Below are positions 16,501 to 23,255 of a stretch of DNA of 24,241 nt, piece after piece. Made by a program: the position numbers and the translations under genes. Below the pieces are notes generated by a model, which ran no database searches, had not been told where the DNA came from, and saw only the letters and a program-made list of their open reading frames with translations. Position 1 is the stretch's first letter. Each line of letters begins with the position of its first letter. Source of the stretch: JAVBMO01 sp031552355 (GTDB taxonomy: Bacteria; Bacteroidota; Bacteroidia; Bacteroidales; P3); assembly GCA_031552355.1 (NCBI GenBank), contig JAVBMO010000061.1:1-24241 (forward strand), given 5' to 3'.

Positions 16501-16785
16501 CTGGGGAACAAAGCTTACTTCTTTTACATCATCTACTTTGGTGATGCAAATTCTTTTAATTTTGCCATCGACCAACATTTCGCAAGCGCCGCATTTCCCG
16601 ATTCCACATTCCAAACTTCGTTCTCGCTTGTCGATACTGTGGCTGTGGATAGGAAATCCTGCCTGATGCAAACTTGCTGCAATGGTAAACCCTTTTTGCC
16701 CTTTTACGGACTTGTTGTTGAAGAGAAACGTAACTGCATCTTCCGTAGGGATGTCCAAGATAGGATGCGTGCTTATCTTATACAT
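13561..16785 (-). CDS. Four-module flavo-iron-sulfur oxidoreductase (HcnABC/OoxAB-like fusion)
   Basis: A 1074-residue cytoplasmic protein with four modules. (1) A 2Fe-2S domain like HcnA/SoxA, with C60, C65, C68 and C80. (2) A FAD/NAD-type disulfide-oxidoreductase domain like HcnB/OoxA, with GAGPAG at 121-126 and GAGNIG at 268-273. (3) A ferredoxin-like insert, with C461/C467/C470/C474 and a canonical C495-C498-C501-C505 set, then a BFD-like 2Fe-2S domain (CHC at 606-608, C642, C647). (4) A D-amino-acid-oxidase-type FAD domain like HcnC/OoxB, with GGGIGG at 707-712. These parts are separate subunits in hydrogen cyanide synthase, opine oxidase and hydroxyproline or sarcosine dehydrogenases. 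The likely reaction is oxidation of a secondary amine or amino acid with electrons leaving through the clusters; the substrate is unknown. It has its own promoter and terminator and is monocistronic. Confidence 0.9.
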   Translation of the reverse strand: MYKISTHPILDIPTEDAVTFLFNNKSVKGQKGFTIAASLHQAGFPIHSHSIDKRERSLECGIGKCGACEMLVDGKIKRICITKVDDVKEVSFVPQDFLPEEKPIDTKSPKKVYKTVVTIIGAGPAGLAVREELNKMGIDNLVIDNNDKIGGQFLMQTHQFFFFEKEKKFGGMRGFDIAKTLAGDSLDGIFLNSVVWDILEGKRLAVKNTQTEEVYYIDAEHVVIACGAVPFMPAFKNDDVPGVYTAAVVQKMMNNELTLLGKNILTIGAGNIGYLTSYQAMQAGANIKAILEAQPNEGGFPVQANRVRRLGIPVMTSHLLLEAIPNKDRTGITGAVIAQCENFKPIKGTEKIIEGIDLINVCTGLIPDNQLLIKGSEVFGRNCHGVGDSVRIGEGTSAVLRGKQCAYEIAQALNKRSSYDEYLRISKEYIDSQQHPFRVIEKPFRPEKERMEAKPFVQIDCLYGFACNPCQFACKYGAIVKSSTSTVPHINYEKCIGCMECVYNCPGLAIFGYNLSKNQLFLPIEYAAQESSEVFLINNNGQKLGTGIIEKILVKPNKTNIARVKSLDLEGEALLEVRGFILKEKYPEPLQLKDKTEEQKDKTYVCHCEDVDIQEIITAIGDRKFISVDELKHITRLGMGPCRGKRCIARVKQIVRSYGIEVLGDATPRGPLSNQIELGQLYPPYVHDTIIIPSTVKKVKSKVLIAGGGIGGSALFRYFAEAGYNPVLVNCEYGSSWRNIAGGRPAFSNPDLADLAVNNLGLFKELHKIADIDYHPIQYVNFAHDEATYKELEASKSWSDAYMVAPKDFSKEISPYINPNLKNYQAALITNNCWQASPGKTVDALRHIGLQKGGAVLESTLLVDMEKTGNQYKVLLKTPQGEYIEYETELFVNALGANASAFVQKLGLFAELYPVKHQAFITRRLPLLGKDGKTLNMLIDRKKYKNFSAVYGQQLAHTGQIIGCASPINDPSETDKNLKINSQEFLEIVSEVFTNWFPKLSSVGFQAVWAGYYVEPRYIIDPELGLFIGLRGHGFMHSQYMAKLYVDVLQGKQVPDYFHKMKLYGEGIWETAFK

Positions 16786-16823
16786 ATAACTATAATTAAG
16801 TGATTAAGTAAACTATATTAGAG

Positions 16824-16854
16824 CAAAGATACATATTTATAAATAACAAAGATA
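16824..16854 (-). promoter_or_regulatory. Twin -7 elements upstream of the flavoprotein gene
   Basis: Minus-strand TATCTTTG occurs twice, at 16824-16831 and 16847-16854, 23 bp apart. Both fit TAnnTTTG. The proximal one lies 38 bp before the ATG. They could be tandem promoters, or the distal copy could supply a -33-like TTTG. Confidence 0.55.
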
Positions 16855-17049
16855 TTTTTTTGTTATAATCTCGATATTTTTTTTCAAATGAAAATGTTCT
16901 TAAATATTTATTTTTCTGATTCAAAATAAAGTATTAACAAAATTATATTTTCTTTAAAACGATGTGCAGATATGTTATAGGATAGCTTTTATTTATGTGG
17001 TAAAAAAAAACTTTTTCAGCTTTAGGTACTTCATTTTTTGAAGTTTTAG

Positions 17050-17057
17050 TAAATTTG
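17050..17057 (+). promoter_or_regulatory. Promoter -7 element for hemW
   Basis: TAAATTTG fits TAnnTTTG and lies 16 bp before the hemW ATG, implying a leader of about 10 nt. Confidence 0.5.
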
Positions 17058-17073
17058 CCGCTTATTAAATTTT

Positions 17074-18198
17074 ATGTCTGGACTTTATATTCATATTCCA
17101 TTTTGTAAACAAAAGTGCATCTATTGCAATTTTTATTCCGTAGCTTCTCAAAGTTTTCGCAGGCAGTATGTGGATGCTCTTTTAAAAGAAATAGACCTTC
17201 AAAAACACTATTTGAAAGATACTGTTTTTCAAACGGTTTATTTTGGGGGAGGAACTCCATCTATATTGGACAATGAAGAATTACAAATGATCTTTGAAAA
17301 ACTGTATTCTGTTTTCCACATTGCCAATGATGCAGAAGTTACATTGGAAGCCAATCCCGAACATTTGAGTTATGAAAAATTAGGAGATTTGAAAAATTAT
17401 ACACCTGTAAATAGGTTAAGTATAGGAATCCAATCTTTTTCTGATGAAATTTTAAAATTTTTAAACAGGAAACATACAGAAAAACAAGCTTTAGACTGTA
17501 TAGAAAATGCCTCTAAAATAGGATTTCATAATTTGACAATTGATTTAATCTATGGCATACCCTCTCTTAGTAACAAAGAGTGGGAGAGGAGCTTGAAATT
17601 GATAGGGAGGGGATTTATTCAACATTTGTCGGCTTATGCGCTCACATTGGAAACCGGAACCATGTTGGATATTCGTGTACAAAAAGGTTTATCTCAACCA
17701 CCTGATGAGGACAAAGCTATTGAACAGTTTAAAATTTTATTGGAAAAAACGTCATTATATGGATTCAGGCAATATGAAATTTCAAATTTTGCAAAATCGG
17801 GTTTTGAATCCAAGCACAACAGCAATTATTGGAATGCTTCAATTTATTTGGGTTTAGGAGCTTCTGCACATTCTTTTAATGGAGTTTCACGACAATGGAA
17901 TGTAGATAATCTGCAAAACTATATAGAATTAATAGGTTTAGAAAAACCATTTTATGAAAAAGAAATCCTTACAAATAAAGATTTGTTTAATGAATTTATA
18001 ATGCTTTCCTTACGCAAAATTGAAGGAATACCAAAACTTCGTTTAAATGATTTTTCTGAAGAATATTCCTCACTTTTTAAAAAACAAGTTCAACCTTTTT
18101 TGCAAAAGAGGTTGGTTTGCGAAACAGCAGATTTTTATACTTTAACCGAAGATGGACTTTTGTTTGCTGATAAAATAGCCGCAGAACTTTTTTTATAA
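17074..18198 (+). CDS. hemW: Radical SAM heme chaperone HemW
   Basis: A 374-residue cytoplasmic radical SAM protein. The N-terminus LYIHIPFCKQKCIYCNF carries the CxxxCxxC cluster ligands (C11, C15, C18), followed by YFGGGTPS, the glycine-rich SAM motif. The segment SKHNSNYW and the C-terminal HemN-type domain complete the family pattern, and the length is normal. HemW binds heme and delivers it to membrane respiratory enzymes; older annotations call it oxygen-independent coproporphyrinogen III oxidase, which it is not. The true oxidase HemN needs extra N-terminal residues missing here. It appears to be transcribed alone. Its location in a window rich in c-type cytochromes fits a heme-using lifestyle but does not prove a link. 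Confidence 0.94.
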   Translation: MSGLYIHIPFCKQKCIYCNFYSVASQSFRRQYVDALLKEIDLQKHYLKDTVFQTVYFGGGTPSILDNEELQMIFEKLYSVFHIANDAEVTLEANPEHLSYEKLGDLKNYTPVNRLSIGIQSFSDEILKFLNRKHTEKQALDCIENASKIGFHNLTIDLIYGIPSLSNKEWERSLKLIGRGFIQHLSAYALTLETGTMLDIRVQKGLSQPPDEDKAIEQFKILLEKTSLYGFRQYEISNFAKSGFESKHNSNYWNASIYLGLGASAHSFNGVSRQWNVDNLQNYIELIGLEKPFYEKEILTNKDLFNEFIMLSLRKIEGIPKLRLNDFSEEYSSLFKKQVQPFLQKRLVCETADFYTLTEDGLLFADKIAAELFL

Positions 18199-18332
18199 AT
18201 AGAAACTTTAGGATCATTTTAAACATTTATTGTTAAGTTTAAATTTGATGGGAGTAAAATATAAAAATCAGGCATTTATATTTTATAAAATAAGATGAAT
18301 CTACACATTAAAAGTTTCGAAAAAAATATACT

Positions 18333-18362
18333 TTTGTATGTAGTCAAAATTTAGTAATTTTG
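18333..18362 (+). promoter_or_regulatory. Canonical Bacteroidota promoter of the PUR-parAB unit
   Basis: TTTG (18333-18336), an 18-bp spacer and TAATTTTG (18355-18362) give the clearest -33/-7 pair in the window. It lies about 30 bp before the ATG of the PUR protein. TACTTTTG at 18329-18336 overlaps the -33 box. Confidence 0.72.
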
Positions 18363-18393
18363 TGCTTTCATAACAAGAAATATTTTAGTGAGC

Positions 18394-18735
18394 ATGGATG
18401 CAAACAAGAACAAAGAACGCGATGAGGTTTTCTCTCAATCGGTAAAAGCAGGAAAAAGAACTTATTTCTTTGATGTTAAAGAAACTAAGAATGGTGAACG
18501 TTATTTGACAGTTACCGAAAGTAAGAAATGTTTTGACGAAGCCAAAGGAAACTTTTTTTACGAAAAGCATAAAATTTTTCTGTACAACGAAGATATGGAC
18601 AAGTTTGTAAATGGATTGCAAGCAGCTATTCATTTCATTAAAACAGGGGAAAAACTTACTGTGGAAGATTCTGCTGAAGAAACACAGGCAGAAGAAAAAG
18701 ATATTTTGGATACCATTAATTTTGACTTATTTTAA
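18394..18735 (+). CDS. PUR-alpha-like DNA/RNA-binding protein (DUF3276)
   Basis: A 113-residue protein from the ATG at 18394; a GTG two codons upstream (18388) is an alternative start. The PUR domain spans about 12-92, with the strands RTYFFDVKETKNGERYLTVTE and GNFFYEKHKIFLYNEDMDKF typical of bacterial PUR/DUF3276 proteins, which resemble half of a PUR-alpha repeat and dimerise. The family binds single-stranded nucleic acid; BpuR of Borrelia is the studied member. The C-terminal tail is acidic (EDSAEETQAEEKD). It is 66 bp upstream of parA with no obvious promoter between, so all three genes are probably co-transcribed. Function in Bacteroidota is not established. Confidence 0.88.
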   Translation: MDANKNKERDEVFSQSVKAGKRTYFFDVKETKNGERYLTVTESKKCFDEAKGNFFYEKHKIFLYNEDMDKFVNGLQAAIHFIKTGEKLTVEDSAEETQAEEKDILDTINFDLF

Positions 18736-18801
18736 TTTGGTATCTCAAATTCAGAGAGCGTATTACATTTCTTCATCTAAACTTTATATTCAGGTAAAAT
18801 A

Positions 18802-19578
18802 ATGGGTAAAGTCATTTCAATAGCGAATCAAAAAGGGGGCGTAGGGAAAACCACAACAGCTATAAATTTAAGCGCTGCTGTGGCAGTTTTAGACAAAAAA
18901 GTATTGGTTATTGATGCCGACCCTCAAGCAAATGCTACTTCCGGTTTGGGAATAGATCCCAACGAAACAAGGAAAGGCATTTATGAATGTATTATTGATG
19001 GGGTTAATCCCAAAGAGTGTATTTTGGAAACCAGCACGCCCAATCTTTATTTGCTTCCGGCAAGCATTGATTTGGTTGGCGCCGAAGTGGAAATGATAAA
19101 CTTTTCGGAAAGAGAGTTTTACATGAAAAAAGCCATTGATTTGATTCGCGATGATTTTGATTATATTTTCATTGACTGTTCTCCATCATTGGGTTTAATT
19201 ACCGTAAATTCCCTTACAGCTTCGGATTCTGTGATCGTTCCTGTTCAATGCGAATATTTTGCTTTGGAAGGTTTGGGCAAATTGCTGAATACCATTAAAA
19301 TTGTTCAAACACGCCTGAATACTTCATTAGATATTGAAGGCATTTTATTGACCATGTTCGATGGCCGTTTGCGTTTGGCAAAACAAGTGGTTGAAGATGT
19401 GAAAACGCATTTTAAAGATATGGTTTTCAAGACGCTAATTACAAGAAATACTAAGTTGAGCGAAGCACCAAGTTTTGGCGAAACTATTATCGTTTATGAT
19501 TTGGAAAGCGCCGGTGCCATAAATTATTTGAATTTGGCACAAGAACTATTGGAAAAAAACAATCAAAACACAAAATAA
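18802..19578 (+). CDS. parA: Chromosome-partitioning ATPase ParA (Soj)
   Basis: A 258-residue ParA/MinD-type ATPase. The deviant Walker A motif KGGVGKTT (11-18) has both signature lysines (K11, K16). The A' box is VLVIDADPQANAT with D38/D40, and the Walker B region is YIFIDCSPSLGL. There is no N-terminal DNA-binding extension, so this is the short chromosomal Soj type. It binds DNA when ATP-bound and drives segregation of origin regions with ParB. parB follows after 9 bp, and the pair with DUF5683 is the usual chromosomal locus of Bacteroidota, not a plasmid. Confidence 0.97.
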   Translation: MGKVISIANQKGGVGKTTTAINLSAAVAVLDKKVLVIDADPQANATSGLGIDPNETRKGIYECIIDGVNPKECILETSTPNLYLLPASIDLVGAEVEMINFSEREFYMKKAIDLIRDDFDYIFIDCSPSLGLITVNSLTASDSVIVPVQCEYFALEGLGKLLNTIKIVQTRLNTSLDIEGILLTMFDGRLRLAKQVVEDVKTHFKDMVFKTLITRNTKLSEAPSFGETIIVYDLESAGAINYLNLAQELLEKNNQNTK

Positions 19579-19587
19579 GACACAAGA

Positions 19588-20487
19588 ATGAGCGTGAAAA
19601 AAAAGGCAGCTTTAGGAAGAGGATTGGGTGCATTATTGCAAAATATGGAAGCAGATGTAGAGCAAGAGATTAAGTTATCGAACGATCATGTAACTACTGT
19701 AACTGCAGGTATTGCCTTTATTCCTATAGCGCAAATTGAAGCTAATCCTTTGCAACCTCGAAAAGAGTTTAAAGAGGAATTACTGGTAGAATTATCGGAA
19801 TCTATTAGAGCACAAGGTGTTATTGTGCCCATTACAGTCCGCAAAACCGGTGTAGATAAGTATCAGCTAATTGCGGGAGAACGTCGTTTCAGAGCTTCTA
19901 AAATGGCTCATTTACAAGAAATTCCTGCATATATCCGTGTGGCTACAGATGCTCAGGTTTTGGAAATGGCCTTGGTTGAAAACATTCAACGTGCGGATTT
20001 GAATCCCATTGAAGTTGCCTTGTCTTACCAAGCTTTGATTAGCGATTGTAATTTGACTCACGAAAAGTTAAGCGAACGGGTTGGAAAAAACCGTACAACC
20101 ATTACCAATGCGTTGGCATTATTGAAATTACCTGCCGAAATACAAGTAGCTGTGGAAGATGGAAGCATCAGCGCCGGGCATGCTCGTGCCATGATTGCTA
20201 TTGAAGACCCGGAAAAGCAACTTTTAGTTTCGCACGAAATTATTCAAAAAAACCTGTCTGTAAGGGCGGTAGAAAATTTGGTAAAAAACATAAATGCAGA
20301 AAAACAAATTGTAAAAACCAAAGAAAAACCTAACCTTCCGGAATTGCATAATAATTTCAAAACCAAATTTCAGGAAAAAACCGGCTTGGGTGTTGATATT
20401 AAACGCAGTCAAAGAGGTAAAGGCCATATTACCATTTCGTTTGCCAACGACAAAGATTTTCAAAAATTATTGGAACTTATCGGCTAA
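19588..20487 (+). CDS. parB: Chromosome-partitioning protein ParB (Spo0J)
   Basis: A 299-residue CTP-dependent DNA clamp. The N-terminal RGLGALL peptide (11-17), preceded by lysines, is the usual ParA-stimulating segment. The CTP-binding motifs are GERRFRAS (97-104) and ENIQRADLNPIEVA (131-144). The helix-turn-helix lies at about 157-181 (LSERVGKNRTTITNAL), and the C-terminal dimerisation domain ends in DFQKLLELIG. ParB loads at parS sites near the origin. I did not see a full 16-bp parS palindrome in this window; sites may lie elsewhere. A strong hairpin 54 bp past the stop may end the parAB transcript. Confidence 0.97.
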   Translation: MSVKKKAALGRGLGALLQNMEADVEQEIKLSNDHVTTVTAGIAFIPIAQIEANPLQPRKEFKEELLVELSESIRAQGVIVPITVRKTGVDKYQLIAGERRFRASKMAHLQEIPAYIRVATDAQVLEMALVENIQRADLNPIEVALSYQALISDCNLTHEKLSERVGKNRTTITNALALLKLPAEIQVAVEDGSISAGHARAMIAIEDPEKQLLVSHEIIQKNLSVRAVENLVKNINAEKQIVKTKEKPNLPELHNNFKTKFQEKTGLGVDIKRSQRGKGHITISFANDKDFQKLLELIG

Positions 20488-20502
20488 CAAATATTAAATT
20501 TG
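20470..20502 (+). promoter_or_regulatory. Candidate promoter of the DUF5683 gene, overlapping the parB 3' end
   Basis: TTG (20470-20472), a 22-bp spacer and TAAATTTG (20495-20502). The upstream box lies inside the last parB codons. Transcription would begin near 20509, in front of the hairpin at 20541. Confidence 0.5.
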
Positions 20503-20540
20503 TGCAAAACGTTTTTTCTAAAATATCAAGAAATTCAATC

Positions 20541-20567
20541 AGAGCAAGGCTTTTCCTTGCTCTTTTT
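20541..20567 (+). terminator. Rho-independent terminator or leader attenuator after parB
   Basis: A perfect 9-bp stem, AGAGCAAGG / CCTTGCTCT, with a 5-nt loop and an immediate T5 tract, the best-formed intrinsic terminator on the plus strand here. The next base begins the ATG of the DUF5683 gene. Because a promoter-like element precedes it, it could be parAB's terminator, an attenuator, or both. Confidence 0.8.
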
Positions 20568-21209
20568 ATGTTTTTGCCAAAAAGTAGAAATAGTTATTTT
20601 GCTCCGTTTTTCTGTTTCGTTTTATTATTAGGCTTCCTTTCGCCTATTTTTGCACAGCAAAATTCCGATACATTACGCTTGGATAATTCTATCTATGCCG
20701 CAATGCAAGATTCGGCTAAAACAACTCCGGAAAAATCTTTGGTAAGAAAAGAGCATTCGCCAAGCAAAGCACTTTGGATGTCGGCGGTATTGCCGGGTTT
20801 GGGACAAGGTTATAACAAACAATATTGGAAAATCCCTATCATTTATGCTTTGGGTGGAACCACCACTTATTTTGCCATTACCAATTATCGCGAAGCGCAA
20901 AAATTTAAAGAAGAATACAAACGTAGAGACAGTAAAGATTCTGCCAATTTTGACCCTAGCTACATAAATTATCCAAACGAAAGTATCTACAACCTTTACA
21001 ATGCCTACAACAAGAACTTTCAATTGATGATTGTCCTTACGAGTGTAGTTTATGTGCTGAATCTTGTTGATGCTTACGTATTTGCCCATCTTTTTACCTT
21101 TGATATTTCTGATGAAATTTCAATGCAAATAACACCTGCCGTAAATTATTCAAGTGTATTTTTTTCAAGAGAACCTGAAGTTGGATTTAGTATAAAACTA
21201 AAATTTTAG
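20568..21209 (+). CDS. DUF5683 family protein, signal-peptide bearing
   Basis: A 213-residue protein if started at the ATG at 20568. The frame is open back to a GTG at 20502, but that extension would translate a terminator hairpin (20541-20567). From the ATG the N-terminus is a good signal peptide (FCFVLLLGFLSPIFA, cleavage before QQN), so the ATG is preferred. The signature PGLGQGYNKQYWKIPIIYA identifies DUF5683, and two further hydrophobic segments follow (about 103-117 and 157-178). The C-terminus (FFSREPEVGFSIKLKF) is beta-like and ends in Phe, which might point to the outer membrane. The gene follows parAB in many Bacteroidota. Function is unknown; an envelope location is inferred. Confidence 0.8.
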   Translation: MFLPKSRNSYFAPFFCFVLLLGFLSPIFAQQNSDTLRLDNSIYAAMQDSAKTTPEKSLVRKEHSPSKALWMSAVLPGLGQGYNKQYWKIPIIYALGGTTTYFAITNYREAQKFKEEYKRRDSKDSANFDPSYINYPNESIYNLYNAYNKNFQLMIVLTSVVYVLNLVDAYVFAHLFTFDISDEISMQITPAVNYSSVFFSREPEVGFSIKLKF

Positions 21210-21235
21210 TCTTATTATCAGGTTTTTAAGAATAC

Positions 21236-21269
21236 TTTGCGTAGAATTTCTAAAATAATCGTAAATTTG
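21236..21269 (+). promoter_or_regulatory. Promoter of gldE-gldD
   Basis: TTTG (21236-21239), a 22-bp spacer and TAAATTTG (21262-21269), about 30 bp before the TTG start codon of gldE. It supports that start, since a start further upstream would precede the transcript. Confidence 0.6.
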
Positions 21270-21298
21270 CAACCTAAACTTTAAAATTATTATTCACT

Positions 21299-22606
21299 TT
21301 GGACTCAAGTAGTATATCGCCTCTGCCCGAGGTTTTTTCATTTTATTTTCCCCTTATTCCGTCTATTATTTTTCTTCTTGTTTTTTTCATTTTGTCTTTT
21401 GTGCTTACAGCATGGGGACACGCTTTTCGGTCGTTGAACAAAAATGAAATTGCAGAAATAAAAAGCAGAGGATTTTCCGGTGCGAACCTAATTGCCAGAT
21501 TGTATAAGCAAGAACTTTTAGTTCAATACACATTGGTGATTGCCAACATCTTTTTGCGGATTTGCTTAGTAGTTTATGCAACCCTTTGGATTTTATCAGC
21601 TAACCCATTGTTAAACAAATGGATATTGGTTGGAATAGGATTATTAATAGCCATTTTTATTAGTTTTTGTTGTGAAGTTTTGGCTAAAGATTTTGGCGCT
21701 CGCAGAAAAGAGAGATTATTGAGTAATTGGGCTTTCTTTGTGCAGATTATCAATACTTTATTTTTGCCTTTTGCCAAATTATTTTCTTATTTTATGAGGA
21801 ATCCAATGAGTTCGCATCCAACGGCGCTTTCGGGCGAAGAATATTCCGATGTGATGGAAATGGCCGAAGGCGGCGAAGATTTGGAAACCGAAACCCAAAT
21901 ACTGAAAGGCTTGGTTCGTTTCAGCGATTTGGATGTAAAGGAAATTATGAAATCCCGTTTGGATATTGTGGCGCTGGATTGGAATTTAAGCATTGAAGAA
22001 GTGATTGATGTGGCAGGAAAAACCGGCTATTCACGACTTCCGGTTTACGATTCAGGCATCGACAACATAAAAGGTATTCTTTATGTAAAAGATTTGTTGA
22101 AATTCATTGGAAATATAAACGAATTTGACTGGCATTCGTTAGTTCGAACCTGCTATTTTACGCCGGAATCCAAGACTTTGAGCGATTTATTGAATGAATT
22201 TAAGGTCGAAAAAGTTCATTTGGCCGTTGTCGTTGACCAATACGGTGGAACATCCGGTTTAATTACTTTGGAAGACATTATTGAAGAAATTGTAGGTGAA
22301 ATTGTTGACGAATATGATGCTGCAGAACATAATCATTTAAAAATTGCTGAAAACGAATATACTTTTGAAGCCAAAACCAGTTTGGTCGATTTTTGCAAAA
22401 TACTCGGCGTTGACGACTCTCTTTTTGACGATGTAAAAGGAAATTCCGAAAGTTTGGCCGGCCTAATCCTTGAAATGGAAGGCGAAATTCCAGCCCAAGG
22501 CGCCGAAATCAGCTTTCAACAATTTACATTCAAGGTGGAAGATGCCAATGCACGCAGAATTAACAAGATACGAGTTACTATAAATAAAAAATCTGATGAT
22601 GAATAA
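21299..22606 (+). CDS. gldE: GldE-like CNNM/CBS-domain membrane protein
   Basis: A 435-residue protein starting at a TTG (21299), chosen because no ATG lies before the first membrane helix and the promoter ends just upstream. The order is an N-terminal DUF21/CNNM-type membrane domain with helices at about 18-37, 77-99 and 107-129; a cytoplasmic pair of CBS domains at about 196-320 (IMKSRLDIVALD, YSRLPVYDSGIDNIKGILYVKDLL, DQYGGTSGLITLEDIIEEIVGEIVDEYD); and a CorC_HlyC domain at the C-terminus. CNNM/CorC relatives handle magnesium. In Flavobacterium, GldE is tied to gliding and its gene lies next to gldD, as here. The reading frame overlaps gldD, so the two are translationally coupled. The name rests on this pairing. 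Confidence 0.9.
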   Translation: MDSSSISPLPEVFSFYFPLIPSIIFLLVFFILSFVLTAWGHAFRSLNKNEIAEIKSRGFSGANLIARLYKQELLVQYTLVIANIFLRICLVVYATLWILSANPLLNKWILVGIGLLIAIFISFCCEVLAKDFGARRKERLLSNWAFFVQIINTLFLPFAKLFSYFMRNPMSSHPTALSGEEYSDVMEMAEGGEDLETETQILKGLVRFSDLDVKEIMKSRLDIVALDWNLSIEEVIDVAGKTGYSRLPVYDSGIDNIKGILYVKDLLKFIGNINEFDWHSLVRTCYFTPESKTLSDLLNEFKVEKVHLAVVVDQYGGTSGLITLEDIIEEIVGEIVDEYDAAEHNHLKIAENEYTFEAKTSLVDFCKILGVDDSLFDDVKGNSESLAGLILEMEGEIPAQGAEISFQQFTFKVEDANARRINKIRVTINKKSDDE

Positions 22607-23192
22607 ATTAAGCAGTTTTATTGTTATAGTCTTATTGTCTGTTTTGGCATTTACACAATGCAGTGAACCGGAATACACACCCAAGCCCAAAGGGTATATG
22701 TACATGGAGTTGCCTCAAAAAAATTATCAAGTATTTGATGACAACACTTATCCCTATTCATTTGAATACCCAAGCTATGCAGAAATAGAAAAAATCTCTG
22801 ATCCTCACGGAAAATATTGGCTGAATGTAAAATTCAGGGGAATGAATGCTGCTTTTTATTTAAGCTATAAATCGATGCACAGCTCGAAAGATTTTGCTTC
22901 TTATTTAGATACCTGCACGGATTTTATGAGTATGCACTATCAAAAGTCATCCGGCATTGAGGAACAATATTACGAAGATCCTGATAATAATATCCACGCC
23001 TGTGTTTACAAGATTAAAGGAACGGCTGTGGCTTCGCCCTATCAGTTTTGGATTAGCGACAGCAACCGCCATTTTTTGAGAGGCGCTCTATATTTTAACA
23101 CCATACCAAATAATGATTCTTTAGCTCCTGCTATTGATTTCTTAGCCAAAGATATTACACATTTGGTAAGTACTTTTCGCTGGAAAAAATAA
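22599..23192 (+). CDS. gldD: Gliding-motility lipoprotein GldD
   Basis: A 197-residue lipoprotein. The signal peptide ends LAFTQC (Cys21 from this ATG). It continues with CSEPEYTPKPKGYMYMELP; the KPKG(Y/F)xxxE/LP segment right after the lipid anchor is the hallmark of GldD. The rest (about 30-195) is a single domain of mixed strands seen only in this family. ATG codons at 22596 and 22599 are both possible; either overlaps the end of gldE by 8-11 bp. In Flavobacterium johnsoniae GldD is needed for gliding and is linked to the type IX secretion machinery. Homologues occur in non-gliding Bacteroidota, so motility cannot be assumed. Confidence 0.9.
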   Translation: MNKLSSFIVIVLLSVLAFTQCSEPEYTPKPKGYMYMELPQKNYQVFDDNTYPYSFEYPSYAEIEKISDPHGKYWLNVKFRGMNAAFYLSYKSMHSSKDFASYLDTCTDFMSMHYQKSSGIEEQYYEDPDNNIHACVYKIKGTAVASPYQFWISDSNRHFLRGALYFNTIPNNDSLAPAIDFLAKDITHLVSTFRWKK

Positions 23193-23255
23193 TTGAGTAA
23201 TGGATTAGTTTAACACATTAATAGCGATTGTGAAAACAGACTTTATAAAAAGTGA

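Larger units (their letters stand above)
16786..17073. other. Divergent intergenic region, AT-rich
   Basis: This 288-bp gap separates the flavoprotein gene and hemW. It holds promoter-like elements for both (annotated separately) and AT-rich sequence with poly-A/T runs. I see no small gene or structured RNA in it. Confidence 0.6.

Noticed and set aside
16881..16894. Palindrome TTTTCAAATGAAAA in the divergent gap
   Set aside because: Short and AT-only except for two bases; expected by chance in this composition.
17028..17044. Small inverted repeat ACTTCA/TGAAGT before hemW
   Set aside because: A six-base stem around a T-run in AT-rich DNA, too weak to call a terminator or operator, and it overlaps the promoter region.
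17884..17900. GTTTCACG half-site inside hemW, resembling part of a parS site
   Set aside because: Only the left half of the parS palindrome is present and the right half does not match, so it is not called a ParB site.
18240..18247. TAAATTTG followed by a 16-codon frame downstream of hemW
   Set aside because: No supporting -33 box, and the peptide has no recognisable feature; motif likely by chance in AT-rich DNA.
18611..18802. 63-residue open frame overlapping the end of the PUR gene
   Set aside because: Out-of-frame shadow of the PUR gene running into the gap before parA; no domain or promoter of its own.
20502..20567. GTG-started 22-residue extension of the DUF5683 protein
   Set aside because: It would be translated across a perfect terminator hairpin and would bury the signal peptide; the ATG at 20568 is preferred.
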